A stretch of 64,000 nucleotides of DNA from Tessaracoccus oleiagri (lineage in GTDB: Bacteria; Actinomycetota; Actinomycetes; Propionibacteriales; Propionibacteriaceae). Position 1 is the stretch's first letter, and each line of letters opens with the position of its first letter. The notes below the pieces were generated by a model that did not search any database, was not told the origin of the DNA, and saw nothing but the letters and a program-made list of their open reading frames with translations. A program made the translations under genes and the position numbers. The stretch is from contig NZ_FNGP01000001.1 in NCBI RefSeq assembly GCF_900103275.1, forward strand, positions 496,001 through 560,000, given 5' to 3'. Shown here piece by piece: positions 25,335 to 33,904 of the stretch.

Positions 25335-26315
25335 ATGGCCGCCGGTCTTGCAGCGCTCCTCGACGACATCGCCGCCATCGCGAAGATGGCCGCGGCTTCC
25401 GTTGACGACATCAGCGCGGCGGCCGGCCGCGCCGGAGCGAAGGCGGCAGCGGTCGTCGTCGACGACGCGGCCGTCACACCGAAGTACGTGCAGGGCTTCA
25501 CCCCGCAGCGCGAGCTGCCGATGATCTGGAAGATCGCGCAGGGGTCGCTGCTCAACAAGGCGATCATCATCGTCCTGGCGCTGGCGTTGAGCGCGTTCCT
25601 GCCGCAGCTGCTGACGCCGCTGCTGATGATCGGCGGCACCTACCTCGCCTACGAGGGCACCGAGAAGCTGTGGGAGTGGGTCTCCGGACACCATCCCGAG
25701 CAGAAGGCGGCGGCCATCGAGCAGGGTCCCGACCACGAGAAGAAGATGGTCACCGGCGCGATCCGCACGGACTTCATCCTGTCGGCCGAGATCATGGTGA
25801 TCTCGCTCAAGGAGGTCGCCGACGAGGCGTTCTGGACCCGCGCGGGGGTGCTGGTCGTCGTCGGCATCGCGATCACTGCGATCGTCTACGGGGTCGTCGG
25901 CCTGATCGTGAAGCTGGACGACATCGGCCTCCACATGGCGGCCAAGCCGTCCGAGTCGTCGCAGCGCTTCGGCGCGCTGCTCGTCAAGGCGATGCCGATC
26001 ATCCTCAAGTGGCTGTCGATCATCGGCACCATCGCGATGCTCTGGGTGGGCGGCCACATCCTGCTCGTCGGCTTCGACGAGCTCGGCTTCCACGCGCCGT
26101 ATGGCTTCGTGCACGCGATCGAGGTCGCCGTGGCCGACGCGGTGCCCGGCGTCGGCGGCGCGCTCGGCTGGCTGGTCAACACGCTGTTCTCGGCAATCAT
26201 GGGCGTGATCATCGGCGCCATCGTCGTGACGATCATCCACTTCCTGCCCAAGCGGAAGAGCCATGCCGACGAGGCACTGCCCGCCGACGCGCCCCGGCCG
26301 CAAGACTCCCACTGA
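25335..26315 (+). CDS. DUF808 (YedI-like) membrane protein
   Basis: A 326-aa membrane protein of the DUF808/YedI family. The N-terminal AGLAALLDDIAAIAKMAAASVDDISAAAG (split), VDDAAVTPKYVQGF and PQRELPMIWKIAQGS are diagnostic, as is LAYEGTEKLWEW. Five or six hydrophobic helices follow. No molecular function is established. ATG 25335 has GAAAGG nearby; the GTG three codons earlier is less likely. It is monocistronic. Confidence 0.88.
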   Translation: MAAGLAALLDDIAAIAKMAAASVDDISAAAGRAGAKAAAVVVDDAAVTPKYVQGFTPQRELPMIWKIAQGSLLNKAIIIVLALALSAFLPQLLTPLLMIGGTYLAYEGTEKLWEWVSGHHPEQKAAAIEQGPDHEKKMVTGAIRTDFILSAEIMVISLKEVADEAFWTRAGVLVVVGIAITAIVYGVVGLIVKLDDIGLHMAAKPSESSQRFGALLVKAMPIILKWLSIIGTIAMLWVGGHILLVGFDELGFHAPYGFVHAIEVAVADAVPGVGGALGWLVNTLFSAIMGVIIGAIVVTIIHFLPKRKSHADEALPADAPRPQDSH

Positions 26316-26421
26316 CGAGCGGTTAAGCCTCGCACGCGGCCAGCCGGTAGCAGGTACTCCGTGGTCTCGTAGTGAAATGTCGCCATTACTGAGAACATCG
26401 GATGGACCGGCATCGAGACCG

Positions 26422-26850
26422 TCACGGCGATTCCATGTTGATCAGGCTGACCAAGAGCTTTTGCTCAGCCACGATCAGGCTGCAAACCCGCTCAGGGTTG
26501 CTCTTGACGCCTCGCCAACCAGTCGCCAGATCCATCTCTCCGGTCCCGGGTTGCTGCTGCCAGTCTGCCCCCACGGCGGCAGCGACGGCGTCGGCAAGCA
26601 CGCGCTCGGGATCCCTGTTTTGTATGTCGAAGGTCCGGTTGAGGGACGCGTTGTGGGTCTTGCCCAGCGCGGTCCCGACGTCTTCTTCTTACGAGGACTG
26701 CAGGGGAAGGCCGAGCAGGTCCTCGCTGGCCATCGGATCCTCTTGGAGCACCTGAAGGAACTCGCGGCCCCGTGAGGGCAGGCAGCCCGCCAGCGCAGTG
26801 ACGGCGAGCGACAACAAGAAACGGCGGCGCAGCTGCCCTCCAGTAGTCAA
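26422..26850 (-). pseudogene. lipoprotein gene interrupted by an in-frame TAA
   Basis: Reading the minus strand from TTG 26850 (GGGAGG upstream) gives a lipoprotein signal with a twin-arginine-like RRRFLLSL and lipobox ALAGC, then REFLQVLQEDPMASEDLLG. An in-frame TAA stands at 26689-26691. The same frame then stays open for 88 more codons with normal high GC3 and sensible sequence (EEDVGTALGKTHNASL, RDPERVLADAVAAAVGADW) to a TGA at 26422. Either the gene carries a nonsense mutation, for instance TAC to TAA, or there is a sequence error; otherwise a 53-aa lipoprotein is made. It follows the MOSC gene by 53 nt. No function can be assigned. Confidence 0.65.
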
Positions 26851-26903
26851 TTGGTTCACCCCTCCCTTGAATGAGAAATCGTCGGCACCGGCGAGATTGA
26901 GCC

Positions 26904-27443
26904 CTAGATGGCAGTGAGCGGGTGGTGCGGTTCTGCCGGCAGTTCGACCTTGATCCTGTCCCCCGCGGTGACGGCTCCACTGCGGGCCACGATGCCCATA
27001 ACCCCAGCCAGTTGCACGACCTGCCCGTCGTCTTGCGTGCGGAGGACCTGCTTGAGGAGGCCAGCCTGAAAGTCATTGATCTGCCGGCAGGGGTTCCGCA
27101 AGCCGGTGACCACGACGATGGCCTCGCCGATGAGCAGTCGGGTTCCGACTGGCAGACCCAGCAGATCGAGACCGTGGGTGGTGATGTTCTCGCCCAGGTC
27201 GCCCGGGTGCACGTCGTGCCCGACGGCGCGGAGGTCGTCGAACAGTTCCTCGTGAATCAGGTGCACCTGACGCATGTTCGGGGTGCTGGGGTTGGCCTTG
27301 ACTCTGCTGCGGTGCTGCACGGTGACCCCGCAGTGGGCGTCGCCTTCGACGCCGATCCCTTCGATGAGCCGGATGACTTCGACAGTAGTTTTGCTGAAGC
27401 CGTGCACGGGACTGCGGTGCACCTGGGAGACGTGAGGGCTCAT
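26904..27443 (-). CDS. MOSC domain-containing protein
   Basis: A 179-aa MOSC domain protein, related to the C-terminus of molybdenum cofactor sulfurases and to YiiM. Conserved elements are GIGVEGDAHCG, RQVHLIHEELFDDLR, HPGDLGENITTHGLDLLGLPVGTRLLIG (split) and TGLRNPCRQI, whose Cys is the candidate sulfur carrier. Such stand-alone proteins often act on N-hydroxylated compounds or carry sulfur to metal clusters. ATG 27443 is chosen; a longer open frame upstream overlaps the arsR promoter. Codon use is somewhat less GC-biased than neighbours. It probably leads an operon with the interrupted lipoprotein gene. Confidence 0.85.
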   Translation of the reverse strand: MSPHVSQVHRSPVHGFSKTTVEVIRLIEGIGVEGDAHCGVTVQHRSRVKANPSTPNMRQVHLIHEELFDDLRAVGHDVHPGDLGENITTHGLDLLGLPVGTRLLIGEAIVVVTGLRNPCRQINDFQAGLLKQVLRTQDDGQVVQLAGVMGIVARSGAVTAGDRIKVELPAEPHHPLTAI

Positions 27444-27581
27444 GGTGCCTATCCAAGCACCTACCCTCTCGGAGTTCGCCCATCTGAGGCTGCTTCGCGG
27501 CAGCTCGGGACGGCTCCCCGGATAGCCACAGACAGCGGCAACAGGCTCGCCAAACTCCGCGTTCGGCGCTAATATCGCCCT

Positions 27582-28007
27582 ATGACGATGATATCCGCGA
27601 ATGGTCGTGTCGAAGTGGACCCCGCCCCGGCACCCAACCTCGATGTGGCGGCGGCGCTCTTCCACGGGCTGTCGGACCCTTCGCGACTGATGATCCTCCG
27701 GCACCTGACCACAGGGGAGCACCGGGTGCGTGACCTGACCGACCACCTCGGCCTCGCGCAGTCGACGGTGAGCGCGCATCTCGCCTGCCTGCGTGACTGC
27801 GGCCTCGTCGTCTCACGCCCCGAGGGGCGGGCGTCGATGTTCTCCCTCACCAGCGCCCCACACCTGCTCGGCCTGCTGGAGGCGGCGGAGCAGCTGCTCG
27901 CCGACTCGGGCCATGCGGTGGCGCTGTGCCCGAACTACGGCATCGGCACCGAGGGGCTGCCCGCCCCGGAGGAACTGCGCTCCCACACGAAGGGAACGGG
28001 CGCATGA
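27582..28007 (+). CDS. ArsR/SmtB family metal-responsive repressor
   Basis: A 141-aa winged-helix repressor. The HTH core is visible as LFHGLSDPSRLMILRHLTTGEHRVRDLTDHLGLAQSTVSAHLACLRDCGLV (split). The tail contains His (SGHAVALCPNYG) and Cys residues suitable for Zn/Cd/Co binding, as in CmtR/KmtR-type sensors. It heads a three-gene metal-efflux operon and should repress it until metal binds. An ATATC-N13-GATAT inverted repeat (27572-27594) spans the start codon and could be its operator. The short distance to a possible -10 suggests a leaderless or nearly leaderless transcript. Its stop overlaps the next ATG. Confidence 0.9.
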   Translation: MTMISANGRVEVDPAPAPNLDVAAALFHGLSDPSRLMILRHLTTGEHRVRDLTDHLGLAQSTVSAHLACLRDCGLVVSRPEGRASMFSLTSAPHLLGLLEAAEQLLADSGHAVALCPNYGIGTEGLPAPEELRSHTKGTGA

Positions 28008-29986
28008 GCACCCGGCGCGAGGAGGAGGTCCTCGTCGACGCGTGCGGATGCGAGATCCAGCCGCCTCCTCCACCAACCGGCCAACCCGCGGAAGAGCCGG
28101 TCACGAGGGTCTGGCAGGTACGCGAGGTGCAGCTCGGACTGCTGTCGGGCGCGCTGCTCGGGGCCGCACTGCTTGCCGGGCTGGCGGGCTGGGAACTGGC
28201 CGAGCTCCTGCTGGCCTGGGCCGCGCTGCTCGTCGGCGGCTCGACCTTCGTACCCGGCGCGCTGCGACGCCTGGCGCGCGGCAAGCTCGGGGTCGGGCTG
28301 CTGATGACGATCGGCGCCGTGGGAGCCACCCTGCTCGGGCAGGTCGAGGAGGCCGCCGCGCTGGCGTTCCTCTTCTCGCTCAGCGAGGGCCTGGAGGAGT
28401 ACTCCCTGGCCCGGGCGCGCCACGGGCTGCGCGCGCTGCTCGACCTCGTGCCGAAGCAGGCGACCGTCATCCGAGGCGGCCGCGAGCTCGTCATGGGCCC
28501 GGCCGAGTTGCTCGTCGGCGACGTGATGGTCGTCCGCCCCGGCGAGCGGCTCGCCACCGACGGAACGGTGCGCTCCGGCCGCAGCAGCCTGGACACGTCG
28601 GCGATCACGGGCGAGTCCATGCCGGTGGAGACGTGGCCGGGACAGGAGGTGTTCGCCGGGTCGATCAACGGCGCCGGCGCCCTCGAGGTGGAGGTGACCT
28701 CGACGGCGCAGGGCAACTCCCTCGCGCGGATCGTGCACATCGTGGAGGCGGAGCAGTCACGACGCGGAGCCACCCAGCGGCTGGCCGACCGGATCGCAGG
28801 GCCGCTGGTGCCCGGCATCCTGATCGCGGGTGCGCTGACGGCGCTGCTCGGCTCGCTGCTGGGCGACCCGTCGGTGTGGATCCACCGGGGCCTGGTCATG
28901 GTGGTGGCCGCCTCACCGTGCGCGCTCGCCATCTCGGTGCCGGTGACCGCGGTCGCCTCGATCGGGGCGGCCAGCCGTCGCGGCATCCTCGTCAAGGGCG
29001 GCGCCGCGATGGAGGCGCTCGGCCGGGTGCGCACCGTCGCCTTCGACAAGACCGGCACCCTCACGCGCAACCAACCGGCCGTGATCGACGTCGTCGCCGC
29101 ACCGGGCCACGACCGCGACCAGGTGCTGGGGTGGGCGGCCGCGCTGGAGAGCCGCAGCGAGCACCCGCTCGCCGCAGCGATCCTGGCCGCCGCCGATGAG
29201 GTGCCGGCCGCGCAGGACGTCGAGGCGGTCGTCGGTGCGGGGCTTTCAGGCACGGTCAACGGCGCGCGTGTCCGGTTGGGGAAGCCCAGCTGGGTGGATG
29301 CCGGCGCCCTGTCCGCTGCCGTAACCGAGCTTCAGCGCGCGGGGGCCACCGCCATCGTCGTGGAGGTCGACGGCCGACCGGTAGGCGCCGTCGGCATCCG
29401 CGACGAGCTGCGCCCGGAGGCTGCGGAAGTGCTTCGTCGCTTCGCCGATCACGGCTACACCGTCGCGATGCTCACCGGCGACAACGAGACCACCGCCCGC
29501 GCCCTGGCTGCCCAGGCGGGCATCGAGCGGGTGCACGCCGACCTCCGCCCGGAGGACAAGTCGACGGCGGTCCGGGAGCTGCGGGCCCACGGGTCGATCG
29601 CGATGGTGGGCGACGGCGTGAACGACGCTCCCGCCCTGGCCACGGCCGACGTCGGCGTCGCGATGGGCGCGATGGCCACCGACGTCGCCCTCGAGACCGC
29701 CGACGTGGCGCTGCTGGGCGACGACCTCCGGCTCCTGCCGTTCGCCTTCGACCACGCCCGACGCACCAGGGCGATCATGCTGCAGAACGTCGTGCTCTCC
29801 CTGGCCCTGATCGCGATCCTCATCCCCCTGGCGCTGTTCGGCGTCCTCGGCCTGGCAGCGGTAGTCCTGATCCACGAACTGGCGGAGGTCGTCGTCATCG
29901 CCAACGGCGTCCGCGCCGGCCGGGCAGGACAATCGCCGGTACCTGCCACACCCGCAGCGGGACGGCTCGAGGGAGCACGCGCATGA
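28004..29986 (+). CDS. heavy-metal P1B-type ATPase (Zn/Cd/Co type)
   Basis: A 660-aa membrane metal exporter. The N-terminal tail has a short CGC pair (Cys14, Cys16) and a Pro run but no HMA domain. Catalytic motifs are TGES, DKTGTLTRNQP, SEHPLAAAIL and MVGDGVNDAPAL. The transmembrane metal motif is SPC (AASPCALAISVP), with IHELAEV in the last helix pair. SPC is typical of P1B-4 pumps (Co/Zn/Cd), although the family's HEGGT is replaced by HELAE. ATG 28004 overlaps the arsR stop, and the stop overlaps the CDF start. The metal is inferred from the operon: zinc, cadmium or cobalt. Confidence 0.88.
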   Translation: MSTRREEEVLVDACGCEIQPPPPPTGQPAEEPVTRVWQVREVQLGLLSGALLGAALLAGLAGWELAELLLAWAALLVGGSTFVPGALRRLARGKLGVGLLMTIGAVGATLLGQVEEAAALAFLFSLSEGLEEYSLARARHGLRALLDLVPKQATVIRGGRELVMGPAELLVGDVMVVRPGERLATDGTVRSGRSSLDTSAITGESMPVETWPGQEVFAGSINGAGALEVEVTSTAQGNSLARIVHIVEAEQSRRGATQRLADRIAGPLVPGILIAGALTALLGSLLGDPSVWIHRGLVMVVAASPCALAISVPVTAVASIGAASRRGILVKGGAAMEALGRVRTVAFDKTGTLTRNQPAVIDVVAAPGHDRDQVLGWAAALESRSEHPLAAAILAAADEVPAAQDVEAVVGAGLSGTVNGARVRLGKPSWVDAGALSAAVTELQRAGATAIVVEVDGRPVGAVGIRDELRPEAAEVLRRFADHGYTVAMLTGDNETTARALAAQAGIERVHADLRPEDKSTAVRELRAHGSIAMVGDGVNDAPALATADVGVAMGAMATDVALETADVALLGDDLRLLPFAFDHARRTRAIMLQNVVLSLALIAILIPLALFGVLGLAAVVLIHELAEVVVIANGVRAGRAGQSPVPATPAAGRLEGARA

Positions 29987-30903
29987 GCAGCGGTCACGAC
30001 CACGGCACAGCCACCACCCACCGCGGCCGCCTCGCCTGGGCGTTCGGGATCACGGCGACGATCCTGGTCGCCGAGGTCCTCGGCGCACTCTGGACGGGGT
30101 CGCTGGCTCTCCTCGTCGACGCGGGGCACATGCTCACCGACGCGGCCGGCCTGGCGATGGCGCTCGTCGCCGCGTCCCTGGCGCTGCGGCCCCCGACTCC
30201 GGAGCGTACCTGGGGGTCGCGTCGCGCCGAGATCCTCGCGGCGGGAGGCCAAGCCATCGTCCTCCTGGGCGTCGGGGTCTACGCCTTCGTCGAGGGCGTC
30301 CGCCGACTCTTCGTGCCGCACGAGGTCAGCTCCACCGGACTGCTCGTCTTCGGCATCGTGGGCCTCGCCGGCAACGTCGCATCGATGCTGATACTCAGCG
30401 CGGGGCGCGGAGCCAACCTCAACATGAGGGCCGCCTTCCTCGAGGTGGTGAACGACGCCCTCGGATCCGTCGCCGTGATCATCAGTGCGATCGTCATCGC
30501 CAGCACGGGATGGGTCTACATCGACGCCATCGCCGGCATGCTCATCGCCGCCCTCATCGTGCCGCGCGCCGTCACGATCCTCCGCGAGGCCAGCCACATC
30601 CTGCTCGAGTCCGTCCCGAAAGGGCTGGACCTCGCCGACGTGCGCGCCCACCTGGTGGCGATGCCGCACGTCCAAGATGTCCACGACCTGCATGCGTCCA
30701 CCGTCGCCACCGGCCTCCCGATCCTCACCGCCCACGTCGTCCTCGACGAGGAGTGCTTCACCGACGGCCACGCCGCCGAGATGCTCGCGCGGCTCCAGGA
30801 GTGCGTGGCGTCACACTTCGAGGTCAGCATCGAGCACTCCACCTTCCAGCTCGAGCCACCCGGGCACGCCGAACGCGAGCACGCCACCCACGCCTGGACC
30901 TAG
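29983..30903 (+). CDS. cation diffusion facilitator (CzcD/ZitB-like)
   Basis: A 306-aa CDF exporter with six TM helices. The metal site appears as LLVDAGHMLTDAAG (HxxxD in TM2) and NDALGSVAVIISAIVI (TM5). A His-rich N-terminus (SGHDHGTATTHRG) precedes TM1, and the cytosolic C-terminal domain contains VQDVHDLHAST. It would export Zn2+ or Cd2+/Co2+ by H+ antiport and completes the arsR / ATPase / CDF operon (ATGA overlap with the ATPase gene). A second pump in the operon suggests metal detoxification, not trace supply. Confidence 0.92.
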   Translation: MSSGHDHGTATTHRGRLAWAFGITATILVAEVLGALWTGSLALLVDAGHMLTDAAGLAMALVAASLALRPPTPERTWGSRRAEILAAGGQAIVLLGVGVYAFVEGVRRLFVPHEVSSTGLLVFGIVGLAGNVASMLILSAGRGANLNMRAAFLEVVNDALGSVAVIISAIVIASTGWVYIDAIAGMLIAALIVPRAVTILREASHILLESVPKGLDLADVRAHLVAMPHVQDVHDLHASTVATGLPILTAHVVLDEECFTDGHAAEMLARLQECVASHFEVSIEHSTFQLEPPGHAEREHATHAWT

Positions 30904-30922
30904 GCGACTCGGGCTGCTGGCA

Positions 30923-31348
30923 TCAGGCTGAGCCGGCGTTGCTCCGGCTCCGCAGCGCCGTGTGGAGCACGGCGACCGGCACCATCCAGCCGACCATTGC
31001 CCAGGACCCCCACCAGAGTCCGCCTGCCCAACCGAGTGCCGCGCCGCCCAGCAGGTCGTCTCCTGTCGCCGCAGGGACCGCCCAAACGAAGAGGACGACG
31101 CTTGCCCATTGCCCGGCGACCAGGAGCGGCCAATGGCGGCGCACGTCGACGAAGTAGTAGATGGCGGCCCAGCCGAGGGCGAGTCCGATCACCAGGACCG
31201 TCCAGTACCAGGCCATCTCCGGCCAGACTCTGCCCGCCGCCACCACCGCCCAAGTGAACACCGCCACGAGTGGCACCACCGCCACGGTCATGGCCGTGGG
31301 GACCCGCAGCGGAGCCGCGCGCTGCTCGTCGTGCGCCAAGACCGTCAT
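30923..31348 (-). CDS. four-TM membrane protein of unknown function
   Basis: A 141-aa protein I do not recognise. Four hydrophobic segments (about residues 19-42, 48-68, 75-96 and 100-128) are Trp-rich, and the termini are short and charged. There is no catalytic motif. It is convergent with the CDF gene and divergent from the pfl locus. The upstream sequence contains a long leader shared with pflB. Confidence 0.6.
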   Translation of the reverse strand: MTVLAHDEQRAAPLRVPTAMTVAVVPLVAVFTWAVVAAGRVWPEMAWYWTVLVIGLALGWAAIYYFVDVRRHWPLLVAGQWASVVLFVWAVPAATGDDLLGGAALGWAGGLWWGSWAMVGWMVPVAVLHTALRSRSNAGSA

Positions 31349-31488
31349 CGCTCAACCCCTCTGCCACCACACCGTCGTGTCCAGCCACTCCGTCAATGGT
31401 TCCACGTCTCTCAGCCGTTTGGTCAGCCTTCCCTTAACCGACCCCGGGTGATTGCTGGTTCTACCAATTTGCGAGAATCGACGTATCA

Positions 31489-31523
31489 CGCCAGAGCGGG
31501 CCACCCGCCTGGCGTTTTCGTTT
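31489..31523 (+). promoter_or_regulatory. terminator-like hairpin in the pflB leader
   Basis: Bases 31489-31514 form an 11-bp stem (CGCCAG, bulged A, GCGGG / CCCGC, CTGGCG) with a 3-nt loop, followed by TTTTCGTTT. It ends 24 nt before the pflB start codon. No gene on this strand ends upstream of it, so it looks like an attenuator or RNA structure in the pfl leader. Confidence 0.6.
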
Positions 31524-31546
31524 GACTCTTCCAAGGAAGGCATCTC

Positions 31547-33640
31547 GTGACCGACACCCTCGTCCCCCAGTCCGTCGAGGCTTGGGAGGGGTTCGCGGAC
31601 GGGCCGTGGACCACGGCGATCGACGTGCGTGACTTCATCCAGCGCAACTACACCCCCTACACGGGCGACGCGGCGTTCCTCGCCGGCCCGACCGAGAAGA
31701 CGCTGCGGGTCTGGGACACACTCGAGAAGGAGTACCTCTCCGTCGAGCGCGAGCGCCGGGTGTACGACGTCGACACCGACACCCCCGCCGACATCGATGC
31801 CTTCGCCCCCGGCTTCATATCCGCCGACGACGACGTCGTGGTGGGCCTGCAGACCGACACCCCGCTGAAGCGCGCCATGATGCCCAACGGCGGCTGGCGC
31901 ATGGTGGAGACCGCCATCAAGGAGGCCGGCAAGGAGGTCAACGAGGACGTCAAGCGGATCTTCACGCAATACCGCAAGACCCACAACACCGCCGTCTTCG
32001 ACATCTACACCCCGCGCATCCGCGCCGCCCGCTCCGCGCACGTCATCACCGGCCTGCCCGACGCGTACGGCCGCGGCCGAATCATCGGCGACTACCGCCG
32101 CGTCGCGCTGTACGGCGTCGACACCTTGATCGAGTTCAAGCAGCGCGACAAGGACGCCGTCGCGGACCAGCCGTTCAGCGAGCACTGGGCCCGCTACCGC
32201 GAGGAGCACAGCGACCAGATCCGCGCCCTGAAGCAACTCAAGGCCATGGCCGCCTCCTACGGCATCGACATCTCCGGCCCGGCCACCACCGCCCAGGAGG
32301 CGGTGCAGTGGACCTACTTCGGCTACCTGGCCTCCGTGAAGTCGCAGGACGGCGCCGCCATGTCGATCGGCCGCCTGTCGAGCTTCTTCGACATCTACTT
32401 CGAGCGCGACCTCGCCGCCGGCCGCCTCACCGAGTCCGGGGCGCAGGAGATCATCGACGCCCTGGTCCTCAAGTTGCGCATCGTGCGGTTCCTCCGCACC
32501 ATCGACTACGACCAGATCTTCTCCGGCGACCCCTACTGGGCCACCTGGTCCGACGCCGGCCTCGGCGAGGACGGCCGCACGCTGGTGACCAAGACGTCGT
32601 TCCGCCTCCTCCAGACGCTGCGCAACCTCGGCCCCGCCCCGGAGCCAAACATCACGATCTTCTGGGACCCCGAACTGCCGCAGGGCTACAAGGACTTCTG
32701 CGCCGCGATCTCGATCGAGACCTCCGCGATCCAGTACGAGTCCGACCGCGACATCCGCCGCCACTGGGGCGACGACGCCGCCATCGCCTGCTGCGTCTCC
32801 CCGATGAAGGTGGGCAAACAGATGCAGTTCTTCGGCGCCCGCATGAACGCCGGCAAGACGCTCCTCTACGCCATCAACGGCGGCCGCGACGAGATGACCG
32901 GCAAGCAGGTCGTCGACGGGTTTGCCCCGATCGAGGGCGACGGGCCGCTGGACTTCTACGAGGTGTGGGCCAAGTACGAGGACATGCTCGACTGGGTGGT
33001 GGGCACCTACGTCGAGGCGCTCAACATCATTCACTACAGCCACGACAAGTACGCCTACGAGTCGATGGAGATGGCGCTGCACGACTCGGAGATCATCCGC
33101 ACCATGGGCTGCGGGATCGCGGGACTCGCGATCGTCGCCGACTCCCTGTCCGCCATCAAGTACGCGACGGTGACCCCCGTCCGCGACGAGACCGGCCTGG
33201 TCGTCGACTACATCACCGAGGGCGACTTCCCGAAGTACGGCAACGACGACGACCGCGCCGACGAGATCGCCGCCACCGTCGTCCACACGATCATGGCCAA
33301 GATCAAGGCGATCCCGATGTACCGCGACGCGATCCCCACGCAGTCGGTGCTCACCATCACGTCGAACGTCGTCTACGGTCGCGCGACGGGCGCCTTCCCG
33401 TCGGGCCACGCCGCCGGCACCCCCTTCTCCCCGGGCGCGAACCCCGAGAACGGGGCCGACACCCACGGCATGGTCGCCTCCATGCTGAGCGTCGGCAAGC
33501 TCGACTACCAGGACGCCCTCGACGGCATCTCGCTGACCAACACCATCACCCCGCAGGGGCTGGGCCGGACGAAGGACGAGCAGGTCGCGAACCTGGTCGG
33601 CATCCTCGACGCCGGCTTCGTCCCGGACGCCGACTGCTAA
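31547..33640 (+). CDS. pflB: pyruvate formate-lyase catalytic core, lacking the glycyl-radical domain
   Basis: A 697-aa formate C-acetyltransferase core converting pyruvate and CoA to acetyl-CoA and formate. The adjacent catalytic cysteines are Cys415-Cys416 (IACCVSP), matching the canonical pair. The protein stops at [15 protein letters not shown], where typical PflB (about 750-760 aa) continues into the C-terminal glycyl-radical domain. That domain is encoded separately 11 nt downstream. GTG 31547 has AAGGAAGG upstream. Activase follows in the same operon. Acetyl-CoA would pass to Pta-AckA at 54.9-58.2 kb. Confidence 0.92.
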   Translation: MTDTLVPQSVEAWEGFADGPWTTAIDVRDFIQRNYTPYTGDAAFLAGPTEKTLRVWDTLEKEYLSVERERRVYDVDTDTPADIDAFAPGFISADDDVVVGLQTDTPLKRAMMPNGGWRMVETAIKEAGKEVNEDVKRIFTQYRKTHNTAVFDIYTPRIRAARSAHVITGLPDAYGRGRIIGDYRRVALYGVDTLIEFKQRDKDAVADQPFSEHWARYREEHSDQIRALKQLKAMAASYGIDISGPATTAQEAVQWTYFGYLASVKSQDGAAMSIGRLSSFFDIYFERDLAAGRLTESGAQEIIDALVLKLRIVRFLRTIDYDQIFSGDPYWATWSDAGLGEDGRTLVTKTSFRLLQTLRNLGPAPEPNITIFWDPELPQGYKDFCAAISIETSAIQYESDRDIRRHWGDDAAIACCVSPMKVGKQMQFFGARMNAGKTLLYAINGGRDEMTGKQVVDGFAPIEGDGPLDFYEVWAKYEDMLDWVVGTYVEALNIIHYSHDKYAYESMEMALHDSEIIRTMGCGIAGLAIVADSLSAIKYATVTPVRDETGLVVDYITEGDFPKYGNDDDRADEIAATVVHTIMAKIKAIPMYRDAIPTQSVLTITSNVVYGRATGAFPSGHAAGTPFSPGANPENGADTHGMVASMLSVGKLDYQDALDGISLTNTITPQGLGRTKDEQVANLVGILDAGFVPDADC

Positions 33641-33651
33641 GGAGCACCACC

Positions 33652-33903
33652 ATGGCCACCAAGACATTCGACGAGCGCCTCGCCGCCATGCAGGCCTCCC
33701 GCGCCAAGAACGGGACCGTCGCTGGGCTGTACCACGCGAACATCAACGTCCTGAACAAGGAGACGCTCGAGGACGCCATGGCGCACCCGGAGAACTACCC
33801 CAACCTCACCGTTCGGGTCTCCGGCTACGCCGTGAACTTCGTCAAGCTGACCCGCGAGCAGCAGCTCGACGTGATGGACCGCACCTTCCACCAGTCCGCC
33901 TGA
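33652..33903 (+). CDS. stand-alone glycyl-radical domain of pyruvate formate-lyase (GrcA-like)
   Basis: An 83-aa protein equal to the C-terminal end of PFL. It shows the core VNVxNxE-like [13 protein letters not shown], the radical glycine Gly58 in RVSGYAVNF, and [17 protein letters not shown] at the end. GGAG (overlapping the pflB stop) precedes its ATG, so it is a separately translated gene, not a frameshift of pflB. It should dock on the truncated core and carry the radical put on Gly58 by the activase. E. coli YfiD/GrcA is a repair version of the same module; here it seems obligatory. Confidence 0.9.
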   Translation: MATKTFDERLAAMQASRAKNGTVAGLYHANINVLNKETLEDAMAHPENYPNLTVRVSGYAVNFVKLTREQQLDVMDRTFHQSA

Positions 33904-33904
33904 C

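Noticed and set aside
26492-27076. 195-aa minus-strand frame overlapping the lipoprotein and MOSC genes
   Set aside because: It is Arg/Pro/Ser-rich and out of frame; the lipoprotein frame and MOSC frame explain the sequence better.
31440-31490. FNR/Rex-type binding site upstream of pflB
   Set aside because: Only partial words such as TTGCGA and GTGATTG are present, with no credible symmetrical site.
33640-33660. Frameshift between pflB and the glycyl-radical domain caused by error
   Set aside because: The stop is followed by a proper GGAG RBS and ATG, and the small protein begins with its own extra 20-residue N-terminus, so a real separate gene is more likely; read support should still be checked.
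31352-33667. 771-codon minus-strand frame opposite pflB
   Set aside because: Antisense shadow of a well-supported PFL gene.
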